From NCBI GenBank assembly GCA_905234795.1, contig CAJOIQ010000001.1:1-64000 (forward strand): a stretch of 64,000 nucleotides of DNA, given 5' to 3'. The position numbers and the translations under genes are program-made. Source of the stretch: an uncultured Bacteroidales bacterium (lineage in GTDB: Bacteria; Bacteroidota; Bacteroidia; Bacteroidales; UBA932). The notes beneath the pieces were generated by a model that was given only the letters and a program-made list of their open reading frames with translations, did no database searches and had not been told where the DNA came from. Shown one piece after another: positions 9,118 to 17,688 of the stretch; positions within the stretch are counted from its first letter, which is position 1; each line of letters begins with the position of its first letter.

Positions 9118-11106
9118 ATGAAAAAAATCTTCTTGTTTGTAACGCTGGCGGTGGCCGCCCTGGCCATCTCCTGTCAGCAGAAGGAAGTTGTTCCGGATGC
9201 CATTGCCATTACTTCCCAGGCTACGGAAGAAGTAACCGTAGAAGGTGGCGTGGTAACCATCAACTTCACCTCCAACGTTGCTTGGGAAGCCAAGAGCTCC
9301 CAGCAGTGGGTTACCATTTCTCCCGTCAAGGGCGATGCCGGTGACAAACTCACCATCAAGGCATCTGTGCTGAAGAATGAAACCACCGACGGCCGTTCGG
9401 CCGAAGTGACCATCACCGGTGGCACTGCATCGGCCAAAGTGACCATTAACCAAGGTCAGAAAGATGCCGTAGTGGTTCCTACCACAGAATTCGCCGTCGA
9501 GGCCGAAGGTGGTGTGGTTGAGGTTCCCTTCTCGGCCAACGTGAATGTCGAGGTAGTTATTCCCGACGCTGTTGACTGGATCAGGCAGACTGAGCCCAAC
9601 ACCAAGGGCATGGAAGACGGTAAGGTATACCTGCAGGTGGATCCTTCCTATGATGTAGAAGCCCGTGAGGCCGTCATCAGCATTTCTGCCGGTGCGCTGT
9701 CCGGCAGCGTGAAGATTATCCAGGCCGCTTTCGAGCCCTACTACGACATGGAACTCCCCGAAGGTGTAGGCATGTTCAGCGGCTTCGGTGACGGCAATCC
9801 GCTTGTCCTGGCTGCCGATGCTACCAGTTTTACTATCCCGGTAAGCACAAATATGGAGCATTACTGCTATTTTGCTCCTTGGGATTCTGAAGTTGGCGCT
9901 GCCGTCGAGACCAATGATGTGGGTTGGATCAAATTTGAGTATGATAACGAAAAGATTGTCTTTACCATTGAGCCTAACACCGGATATGTTCCTCGTGAGG
10001 AGTATTTCTATTCCGGTTGCTTCGTGGGTGACACTGACTTTGGCGCTTATGGAAGCTGCATCCTGATCCGTCAGGATGGCCTTGTCCCTGAGGCCGGTGC
10101 CAATCTCCTCTGGACCAAACTGGTCTCTGATATCAGCGCCGATATTAAATTAGGATACAATCGCCTTGCTTATAAGACAGATGGTGGCGACGCCCTTCTT
10201 ATGTCCGATGGTGAAAAAGTGCATGTGCTGAATCCTGCCGATGGTTCTTACTGGAAAGCTATTACGTATACTACTGTAAAACCCGTTTCCATTTGCAGTG
10301 ATGACGCGGGTTACCTGGTTGTTGCCGACGATATTCCTTTCACCAGCGGTTCCGAGTATGATATTTATTATACCGCCAATGTGAACGAGGAGCCGGTCTC
10401 CCTCATTCATCATACCGCCGATTTTGATGGAACGCTGGGCAGCATCCGTGTCCGTGGTAAGATTGCAGAGCGTGCCGTTGTTACAGGTATCATTTCCGGC
10501 AACCGTTATTGGGCGGGCTGGGAAATTGACCAGAAGGCCATTTCCATGGATAACTACTATGCACAGGGTACCGGTGGTCAGGCTCGCGGTCCTATCGCAC
10601 ATGATGCCGATATGTGGAATCCGGAAAGCGGCGCCGTCATGTCTATCGGACCTCGCCTGAACGAAGGTATTGTCTATCGTGCCTATGATACCAACTGGTG
10701 CCTGAATTACCTGGCCGACGCCTATACTCCCAACTGGCTTACTCCTTATCAGTGGGTTGAAATCAGCGATGCCGGTGCAGGTGCAGGCAATGAGAACCAG
10801 AACAACATGGATATTATCGATTATCAGGGTCGTAAGATTATGGCTTATACCCAGGGTGCCTGGTTCACCTGGGGTGGCAATCATGATATCTACTTCCTGG
10901 ATGTGACCAATCCTGCCAGCGCGCAGGTTATTGCCATTGCTTCCGGCGACCAGATTGCCGCTGTGGCTGAAATTGCCGGTACAGATGGCATGGCTGCTGC
11001 CCCTTATGCAGACGTGAAACTGCATGTGGAAGAGGATCTGGGCCTTGTCTGCTATGTGGTTAACAGCACCTACGGCAGCCTCTCCAAGTTCCTGATTGCA
11101 TTCTAA
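9118..11106 (+). CDS. BACON-domain surface lipoprotein
   Basis: Signal peptide ALAISCQQ; two BACON-like repeats (VEGGVVTINFTSNVAWEAKSSQQWVTISP; VEAEGGVVEVPFSANVNVEVVIPDAVDWI). Confidence 0.75.
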   Translation: MKKIFLFVTLAVAALAISCQQKEVVPDAIAITSQATEEVTVEGGVVTINFTSNVAWEAKSSQQWVTISPVKGDAGDKLTIKASVLKNETTDGRSAEVTITGGTASAKVTINQGQKDAVVVPTTEFAVEAEGGVVEVPFSANVNVEVVIPDAVDWIRQTEPNTKGMEDGKVYLQVDPSYDVEAREAVISISAGALSGSVKIIQAAFEPYYDMELPEGVGMFSGFGDGNPLVLAADATSFTIPVSTNMEHYCYFAPWDSEVGAAVETNDVGWIKFEYDNEKIVFTIEPNTGYVPREEYFYSGCFVGDTDFGAYGSCILIRQDGLVPEAGANLLWTKLVSDISADIKLGYNRLAYKTDGGDALLMSDGEKVHVLNPADGSYWKAITYTTVKPVSICSDDAGYLVVADDIPFTSGSEYDIYYTANVNEEPVSLIHHTADFDGTLGSIRVRGKIAERAVVTGIISGNRYWAGWEIDQKAISMDNYYAQGTGGQARGPIAHDADMWNPESGAVMSIGPRLNEGIVYRAYDTNWCLNYLADAYTPNWLTPYQWVEISDAGAGAGNENQNNMDIIDYQGRKIMAYTQGAWFTWGGNHDIYFLDVTNPASAQVIAIASGDQIAAVAEIAGTDGMAAAPYADVKLHVEEDLGLVCYVVNSTYGSLSKFLIAF

Positions 11107-11114
11107 ACGGTTTT

Positions 11115-11146
11115 AAGCGCCGGTCAAAAAAGGCCGGCGCTTTTTA
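11115..11146 (+). terminator. Rho-independent terminator
   Basis: AGCGCCGG...CCGGCGCT stem followed by TTTTT, directly after the stop of the BACON gene. Confidence 0.85.
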
Positions 11147-11176
11147 TCTTTATTGATATTATCTTGTCTTTTTTTA

Positions 11177-11259
11177 AATTCACAACAAATTGTGATTTCT
11201 GTATTGTTTGGCCGGAAAAATCATTATATTTGCACAGAAATCACAACATATAGTGAATT
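11177..11259 (+). promoter_or_regulatory. hipB promoter/operator: 25-bp near-perfect inverted repeat flanking a TATATTTG -7 box
   Basis: Arm 1 AATTCACAACAAATTGTGATTTCTG (11177-11201), arm 2 CAGAAATCACAACATATAGTGAATT (11235-11259); -7 TATATTTG at 11225-11232; ATG at 11260. Confidence 0.8.
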
Positions 11260-11466
11260 ATGAAAGAAATAGGACAAGTCATCAGAAACAGAAGGAAGCT
11301 GCTGGGCGTATCCCAAAACCAGCTGGCTACCATTGCAGGAGTGGGGATCAATACCCTTACCAAAATAGAACGTGGAGAAGGCAACCCTTCCCTGTCTGTC
11401 CTGATGCGCGTCCTGAACAGTTTGGGGCTGGTTTTGTCTGTCAAGGTTAAAGGGACTGAAGTATGA
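11260..11466 (+). CDS. hipB: HipB-like XRE-family antitoxin
   Basis: Compact HTH_3 domain (IGQVIRNRRKLLGVSQNQLATIAGVGINTLTKIERGEGNPSLSVLMRVLNSLGL) followed by hipS/hipT-like genes. Confidence 0.85.
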   Translation: MKEIGQVIRNRRKLLGVSQNQLATIAGVGINTLTKIERGEGNPSLSVLMRVLNSLGLVLSVKVKGTEV

Positions 11467-11789
11467 GAGCACTCCATGTTTATTGTCATGGCATCCTGGC
11501 GGGAGTTTTGGAGGAGATTCCCGGGGAAGGATACGTGTTCCGGTATTTCAACGATTATCTGTCGAATCCGCAACTTCCATCCATCAGTCTCACTTTGCCC
11601 AAAACCCGGCAAGAATACAAAAGCAAATCCCTGTTCCCTTTTTTCTCCAATATGCTATCCGAAGGCCACAACCGTCGTGTGCAGGCGCGACTTCTGCACG
11701 TGGACGAAGATGACGAATTTGGCATACTGGCCCAAACCGCCCTATACGATACGCCGGGAGCTGTTACTGTTAAACCCATAGACCTATGA
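11463..11789 (+). CDS. HipS-like protein (stand-alone HipA N-terminal subdomain 1)
   Basis: 108 aa matching the HipA N-subdomain pattern (GILAGVLEEIPGEGYVFRYFNDYL...SLTLPKTRQEYKSKSLFPFFSNMLSEG); ATGA overlaps on both sides. Confidence 0.82.
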   Translation: MRALHVYCHGILAGVLEEIPGEGYVFRYFNDYLSNPQLPSISLTLPKTRQEYKSKSLFPFFSNMLSEGHNRRVQARLLHVDEDDEFGILAQTALYDTPGAVTVKPIDL

Positions 11790-12772
11790 TGGAAATAAAG
11801 GTTTGCCCCAGTACGCTCTCGGAAGGATTCAGTACCTATTCCCCCATAGCCGTCAAGCACTTCCTGGGAGGGAAAAAGGTGTCTGCTATCCTCCCATATG
11901 CGTCATTCCCTTCAGAGAGCAATCAGGCCGAATTTGACAGCAACCGTCGCCGTTTTTCGCTTTCCGGAGCCCAGAGCAAGTACTCCGTATTGATTGACGG
12001 GGACCACTTCCGGCTCACCGAAGAAGGCGAACAGGGAACCTATATTCTTAAACCCCGCCTTTCCGATTTCGAGAACCGGGATGCCGGTCCGGCCAACGAA
12101 CACCTGACCATGCAGATTGCGTCACAGGTGTACGGGATTTCCATAGCACCATGTGGTCTTTGTTTTTCCGAACAGGGCGAAACAGCCTACCTGGTGAAAC
12201 GGTATGACGTCCTGCCGGACGGAAGCAAAATCCAGCAGGAAGATTTCGCATCGCTGGGAGGCATTTCGGCCGAGACTTTTGGCCGAAACTACAAGTATGA
12301 TGCGTTCAGCTATGAAGATATGGGGCTCCTTATCAGGCAGTACCTTCCAGCCTGGCCGGTAGAGATGGTCAAATTCCTGGATTTGGTCATCTTCAACTTC
12401 CTCTTTGCCAACGGAGACGCTCACGCCAAGAACTTTTCCGTTCTGATGACTCCGGACGGCGACTACCGCCTGGCACCGGCCTATGACCTCATCAACACGC
12501 TCATCCATCTTCCGGACGACACCATTTTTGCCCTTCGCAAAGGTTTATATAACGGATGGTATGACCATTACGTCACCGGTTCCGACTTTTTGGTTCTTGC
12601 TTCCCGATTAGGGATTCCCGACCGCGTGGCAAAACAGGAACTGGAGCGTTTCAGGGCCGACTATCCGCTGATAGACAGTCTCATTTCCAGATCCTTCCTG
12701 TCCGAACCGCTGAAAGAACGTTACAGGGATATCTATATGGCAAGATTGAAGTATTTTTTAAGGGCTAGCTGA
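11786..12772 (+). CDS. HipT-like serine/threonine kinase toxin (HipA C-terminal kinase)
   Basis: Gly-rich loop FSLSGAQSKYS, catalytic NGDAHAKNFS, LAPAYDLINT. Confidence 0.85.
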   Translation: MMEIKVCPSTLSEGFSTYSPIAVKHFLGGKKVSAILPYASFPSESNQAEFDSNRRRFSLSGAQSKYSVLIDGDHFRLTEEGEQGTYILKPRLSDFENRDAGPANEHLTMQIASQVYGISIAPCGLCFSEQGETAYLVKRYDVLPDGSKIQQEDFASLGGISAETFGRNYKYDAFSYEDMGLLIRQYLPAWPVEMVKFLDLVIFNFLFANGDAHAKNFSVLMTPDGDYRLAPAYDLINTLIHLPDDTIFALRKGLYNGWYDHYVTGSDFLVLASRLGIPDRVAKQELERFRADYPLIDSLISRSFLSEPLKERYRDIYMARLKYFLRAS

Positions 12773-12775
12773 GTT

Positions 12776-13798
12776 ATGAAACGCAGATCCTTCCTCAAAG
12801 GCGCAGCATGGGCAGCGGTGGGAGCGGCCGTGGCGCCGGAACTGCTGTCCTGCAGCAATCGCTGTGATGCCCAGCCGCACCTCAGGGTGGCCCGGGATTT
12901 CCATTATGGACCGGATGGCCGCTTTAAAGTCCTGCAGCTCACCGACACCCATTATATCATCGGAGACCCCAGAAGCGAACGCGCCCTGCGTTGCGTAAGG
13001 GAAATGTTGGAAACCGAAAAGCCGGACCTTGTCATCCACACCGGAGACATCGTCTTCGGCAAGCCCGATATTCCCAGCGCCCTGGAAATTCTGCAACCGC
13101 TGGCCGACAGCGGTATCCCCTGGGCTGTTGCCCTGGGTAATCACGATTCCCAGTTCGGCAGCACCCGTGAAGAGATGTTTTCCGCCATCCGTTCCCTTCC
13201 CGGCTGCATCAACCTGCCGCCCAAGGAGGATGTCTACGGATGCTCCAACGACGTCATCACCCTTTCCGGTCCCCGGGGCGTGGACCGCGCGTTTTATCTC
13301 TTCGATTCCATGGATGCCGTGATTCTCAAGGGGGAGGAGGAGATCCATTGCTACGACTACATCCGCCATAGCCAGATAGGCTGGTACCGGGCCCACAGCG
13401 CCCGTCTAGCAGCTGAAGCCGGCCATCCGGTTCCGTCCCTGGCGTTCTTCCACATCCCGCTGCGGGAGATAGAGGAGGGTCTGCAGTCTGGCAAAATCCT
13501 GGGTGGAACCAACGGCGAACCGCCGTGCCCGTCCCGCTTGAACAGCGGTCTGCTGGCCCAGTTCCGGGAGATGGGCGACGTACAGGCCATCGTTACCGGC
13601 CACGACCACGACTGTGACTACGTGCTGAAGTATGGCCAGATGTACTACATTTACGGCCGTTTCAGCGGCTGCGACACAACATACAATCACCTGGGCCCCA
13701 GCGGCGCCCGCGTCTTCCGTTTCACGGCCGGCACATCCGCCTTCGACACCTGGGTACATCTGGCGGGAGGAACCATAGAGCAACAACTTACACTATGA
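12776..13798 (+). CDS. Metallophosphoesterase (calcineurin-like) with Tat-like signal
   Basis: MKRRSFLKGAAWAAVGAAVAPELLSC; motifs LTDTHY, HTGDIV, ALGNHD, VTGHDHDCD. Confidence 0.88.
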   Translation: MKRRSFLKGAAWAAVGAAVAPELLSCSNRCDAQPHLRVARDFHYGPDGRFKVLQLTDTHYIIGDPRSERALRCVREMLETEKPDLVIHTGDIVFGKPDIPSALEILQPLADSGIPWAVALGNHDSQFGSTREEMFSAIRSLPGCINLPPKEDVYGCSNDVITLSGPRGVDRAFYLFDSMDAVILKGEEEIHCYDYIRHSQIGWYRAHSARLAAEAGHPVPSLAFFHIPLREIEEGLQSGKILGGTNGEPPCPSRLNSGLLAQFREMGDVQAIVTGHDHDCDYVLKYGQMYYIYGRFSGCDTTYNHLGPSGARVFRFTAGTSAFDTWVHLAGGTIEQQLTL

Positions 13799-15240
13799 TT
13801 CAAAGATTCCTCTCCACGGTCTGCGCCTTGTTGTGCTTGGCCGCCTGCGCCAGAACCTACGACGTAGTGGTTGTGGGCGGCGGCACCGGAGGCACTGCGG
13901 CAGCCATTGAAGCGGCCCGGGGCGGCGCCCGGGTGCTGGTGGTGGAGGAGAGTCCCTGGCTGGGCGGCATGCTTACCAGCGCCGGCGTAAGCGCCATCGA
14001 CGGCAATTACCGCCTGCGGGGCGGCATATTCGGAGAATTCACCGATTCTCTGGCGGCACGCTACGGCGGCTATGAGGCCCTGAAAAGCGGCTGGGTCTCC
14101 AACATCCTTTTCAATCCCGCCACCGGGGCCGAAATCATGGCTCACATGGCCGATGAGGCCGGCGTGGAGGTGCGCTTCGGCATCCGCCTGGCCAAACTGG
14201 ACGGCCACTGGCGTCTCACCCTCTCTGACGGTTCCTGCGTAAAAGCCCGCATCCTCATGGACGGAACAGAGTTGGGGGACGTGGCGCTGGCTGCCGGCGC
14301 GCAGCAGCTTGAAGACAGCCCCACTCTGCAGGACATGACTTACGTGGCCGTTGTCAAGGAATACGACCATCCCGTTCCCATACCCGAACCGGAGGATTAT
14401 TCCCCTGCAAATTACCGCCACTGCTGCGATACCTGGAGTCCGGAGATGATGCTCTCCTACGGACGGCTTCCCGACGGGCACATCATGCTCAACTGGCCCC
14501 AGGGCGGCAACGACATCTACCTGGATTACCTCTCCATGCCCGGGGAGGAGGTATACCGCCAGGCCAAAAACCGCACCCTGGGCTACATCTATTACCTCCA
14601 ACAGGAGTTGGGGTATACCCATCTGGGGGTGGCCGATGACGTATTTCCATCGGCCGACGGACTCTCCTTCTATCCCTATTACCGGGAATCCCGGCGCTTT
14701 GCCGGGCGGGACACCATGACGGTAGAAGCCGCCAGGAGTCCCTATGACTTTGACCTTTACACCCGCGCGGTTGCCGTGGGTGATTATCCGGTGGACCACC
14801 ACCACAATCAGAATCCCCGCCACCAGGAACTTTCCCACCTGTGGTTTGGAAAGATTCCCTCCTTCAGCGTGCCGCTGGGGGTTGTCATCCCCGTAGAAAC
14901 GGAGGATTTGCTGCTTGCCGACAAAAACATCTCCGTGAACTGGGAAATGAACGGGGCCGTGCGCCTGCAGCCGGTGATTACCGGTCTGGGACAAGCCGCG
15001 GGAGCCCTGGCCGCCCTGGCGGTTAAAAGCGGCCGTCATCCCTCCCAGGTCCCGGTTGCAGAAGTCCAGTCCGTCCTGCTGGACCACGGCTGCTACCTGC
15101 TGCCCTTCCTGGACTTGAAACCGTCGGATCCGGGATTCCGGGAACTGCAGGAAAAAGGCATCCGCGGAGAGGTGAGGGGTATCGGCCGCAGCGTGGGCTG
15201 GGCCAATGAAACTTGGGTAAATTTGCCAGACAATGAATAA
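13795..15240 (+). CDS. FAD-dependent oxidoreductase (PF12831-like)
   Basis: YDVVVVGGGTGGTAAAIEAARGGARVLVVEE dinucleotide-binding motif; signal peptide; ATGA overlap with upstream gene. Confidence 0.85.
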   Translation: MIQRFLSTVCALLCLAACARTYDVVVVGGGTGGTAAAIEAARGGARVLVVEESPWLGGMLTSAGVSAIDGNYRLRGGIFGEFTDSLAARYGGYEALKSGWVSNILFNPATGAEIMAHMADEAGVEVRFGIRLAKLDGHWRLTLSDGSCVKARILMDGTELGDVALAAGAQQLEDSPTLQDMTYVAVVKEYDHPVPIPEPEDYSPANYRHCCDTWSPEMMLSYGRLPDGHIMLNWPQGGNDIYLDYLSMPGEEVYRQAKNRTLGYIYYLQQELGYTHLGVADDVFPSADGLSFYPYYRESRRFAGRDTMTVEAARSPYDFDLYTRAVAVGDYPVDHHHNQNPRHQELSHLWFGKIPSFSVPLGVVIPVETEDLLLADKNISVNWEMNGAVRLQPVITGLGQAAGALAALAVKSGRHPSQVPVAEVQSVLLDHGCYLLPFLDLKPSDPGFRELQEKGIRGEVRGIGRSVGWANETWVNLPDNE

Positions 15241-16387
15241 AAGGAACCTTGCCATTGACATGTTGCGGGGCCTCACCATGGTCCTGATGGTATTTGTAAA
15301 TGATTTCTGGACAGTCCTGGACGTGCCGCATTTTTTGGAGCATTTCGCCACCTGGGAAGACGGATTAGGCGTCTCGGATGTCGTGTATCCGCTATTCCTC
15401 TTTGCCGTGGGCATGTCCATCCCTTATGCCATAGACCGGCGTTATGAAAAAGGTTACAGCACCGAGAGCACGCTGGGGCATATCTTCAGCCGCACCCTGG
15501 CCCTGCTGCTGATGGGTACGTTTATCTGCAACCAGGAAGCCCGGGAAATGGAGGGTTGCCGATGGCTTTGGTCCCTGCTCATGCTGGTGGGCTTTTTCCT
15601 GGTTTGGAACCAGTATAAGGCCGATTTCAAGCCGGCCAAGTGGCTGCGCGCCGTGGGTATGGTCCTGCTGGCAGGGCTGGCCATCACCTTCCGCACCACC
15701 GACGGGGATTATTTCGAAGCCCTCTGGTGGGGCATCCTGGGCCAGATTGGCTGGGCCTATCTCTTCTGCGCCGTGGCCTATCTGCTGTGCCGCCAGCGCC
15801 AATGGCCCCTGATCCTGTTCTGGGTCCTGCTGTGCCTGGTGAACCTTTCCGTCGCTCCCATGCGGGACGGGGAACACCTGTTAGGGCATAATTTCCTGGC
15901 CGACCTGTCACAGGCGCTCCATCTGGGGAATGGCCATATCGGCATCATGGCCCTGGGCGGCGTACTCACCACCCTGGCCGAGCGAAAACTCAAAACGGGA
16001 AAAGCGGGAATCGGCCTGGCTGCGGCCGCCGTACTGTTTGTACTGGGCCTGGCTTCCCATCAGGGATGGATTATTTCCAAAAACCTGGGCACGCTTCCCT
16101 GGTGCCTGTATGTGAGCGCCCTTGGCGTGGCTCTCTATACCCTCCTGCGCGTGCTTGAGAGAAAGGGCTGGACCGGCTGGTTCAAGCCCCTGCAGCCTGC
16201 GGGCACCGCCACGCTCACCATGTACATGGTTCCCTATCTCTTTATTGTGGGATGGGAATTGCTGGAACCGGGTATTCCCGAGTGGTTGTCCGGCTGGGCA
16301 GGCGTTGGAAAATGCGCCGTCTATACTGCCGCGGTCCTGGGTGTAACCTGGATTCTCACCCGGCTGGGTATCAAGTTAAAGGTGTGA
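15233..16387 (+). CDS. DUF5009/HGSNAT-like multi-pass membrane acyltransferase
   Basis: MNKRNLAIDMLRGLTMVLMVFVND...VYPLFLFAVGMSIPYAI and multiple hydrophobic helices. Confidence 0.78.
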   Translation: MNKRNLAIDMLRGLTMVLMVFVNDFWTVLDVPHFLEHFATWEDGLGVSDVVYPLFLFAVGMSIPYAIDRRYEKGYSTESTLGHIFSRTLALLLMGTFICNQEAREMEGCRWLWSLLMLVGFFLVWNQYKADFKPAKWLRAVGMVLLAGLAITFRTTDGDYFEALWWGILGQIGWAYLFCAVAYLLCRQRQWPLILFWVLLCLVNLSVAPMRDGEHLLGHNFLADLSQALHLGNGHIGIMALGGVLTTLAERKLKTGKAGIGLAAAAVLFVLGLASHQGWIISKNLGTLPWCLYVSALGVALYTLLRVLERKGWTGWFKPLQPAGTATLTMYMVPYLFIVGWELLEPGIPEWLSGWAGVGKCAVYTAAVLGVTWILTRLGIKLKV

Positions 16388-16388
16388 T

Positions 16389-17678
16389 ATGCGTAAATTC
16401 GTTCTGCTGACCGCCCTGTTGCTGGTAGCCTGCCAGGCCCGGCAACCCCAGAAGCCCCGCATCGTTTGGATAGAGGTGGGGGCCAACTTTGAGCAGTATG
16501 CCCAGTCAAAGGAAAATATCGCCATCGACTGCCGCCGGCTGGCCGATGCCGGATTCACCCACCTGGCGGTGGAAGTGCGTCCTACCAGCGGAAATGTACT
16601 GTTTCGCTCGTCGGTTGCCCCGGCGCTCACCGAGGTCGCCCGCTGGAAAGACGGTACCCTGCGCTATGTGCCCCGCACGGCCGATTTCGACTATCTGCAG
16701 GCTTTCATCGACGCCGGGCATGCCGCCGGTCTTAAGATTCTGGCTGGAGTGAACATGATGGTAGGCGGTTTCCGTTGCCAGGCGGGAGAAAGAGGGATGC
16801 TGTATGACCGTCCGGAATTACGGGACTGGGCGGCCGTGGACCTGCACAAAGACGGAAAACTGGTGAACCATCTGGATGACGGGAGCACCACAGGCGGACG
16901 TTTCCTGGACCCGGCCCATCCCGATGTACAGGAGTTCCTGCTCACTATGTTGGGAGAGCTGGCTGCCTATGACGGCCTGGACGGCATTATCATGGACCGG
17001 TGCCGATACGACGATTATGCCCTGGATGCCGGCTACACCGAGGCTGCGCGTCTCCAGTTCGGCCATTTCCTGGGTCGGGAACCGGAACGCTGGCCCGTTT
17101 TCACGGAACCGGGTCAAATCTTCCTGGATAAGGATCCCGATGGACTGGAGGTCCAATGGCTCACGTTCCGTTGCCGGACCATCCATGACTTTGTGGCGCG
17201 CTGCGCCCAAAAAGTGCACAGTGTGCGTGAAGACCTTCCCCTGGGCGTGTATGTGGGCGCCTGGTTTAGCGAATATTACCGTAGCGGAGTGAACTGGACC
17301 AGTCCGTCTTATCCCCTGGCTCAAGAAGAGGAAACCTATCGCTGGGCCACGCCCGAATACCAGGCAACCGGTTTTGCCAACCTGGTAGACTTTATGCTGC
17401 TGGGCACTTACTGCAGCGCCGACCATATCCATGGAGAGACAGAGAAAACCATCGAGGGCTTTGCCCGGCTGGGACGCAGGCGCCTGTGCGGAGACGTCCC
17501 CTTCTATGCCGGTCCGGACCTGGGCAACGAGCCCGGTTTCCGGGATGGCGACAAGGGCAACCTGATACCGGAAATCCTCCGGGTCCTGGACACCGAGTCC
17601 GACGGAGCTTTCTTCTTTGACCTTTGCTATGTCCGCGCCTTCAACTACTGGGACGCCTTTCGACAATCCGTAAAATAA
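16389..17678 (+). CDS. GHL10-type glycoside hydrolase-like lipoprotein, paralog 2
   Basis: Shares VEVRPTSGNVLFRSSVAPA, LDGIIMDRCRYDDYALDAGYTEAAR and YVGAWFSEYYRSGVNWTS with 7711..9099. Confidence 0.8.
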   Translation: MRKFVLLTALLLVACQARQPQKPRIVWIEVGANFEQYAQSKENIAIDCRRLADAGFTHLAVEVRPTSGNVLFRSSVAPALTEVARWKDGTLRYVPRTADFDYLQAFIDAGHAAGLKILAGVNMMVGGFRCQAGERGMLYDRPELRDWAAVDLHKDGKLVNHLDDGSTTGGRFLDPAHPDVQEFLLTMLGELAAYDGLDGIIMDRCRYDDYALDAGYTEAARLQFGHFLGREPERWPVFTEPGQIFLDKDPDGLEVQWLTFRCRTIHDFVARCAQKVHSVREDLPLGVYVGAWFSEYYRSGVNWTSPSYPLAQEEETYRWATPEYQATGFANLVDFMLLGTYCSADHIHGETEKTIEGFARLGRRRLCGDVPFYAGPDLGNEPGFRDGDKGNLIPEILRVLDTESDGAFFFDLCYVRAFNYWDAFRQSVK

Positions 17679-17688
17679 AACACACGAT

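Noticed and set aside
13687-15420. 577-aa minus-strand ORF opposite the FAD oxidoreductase
   Set aside because: Shadow ORF extending into neighbouring genes; no domain signature.
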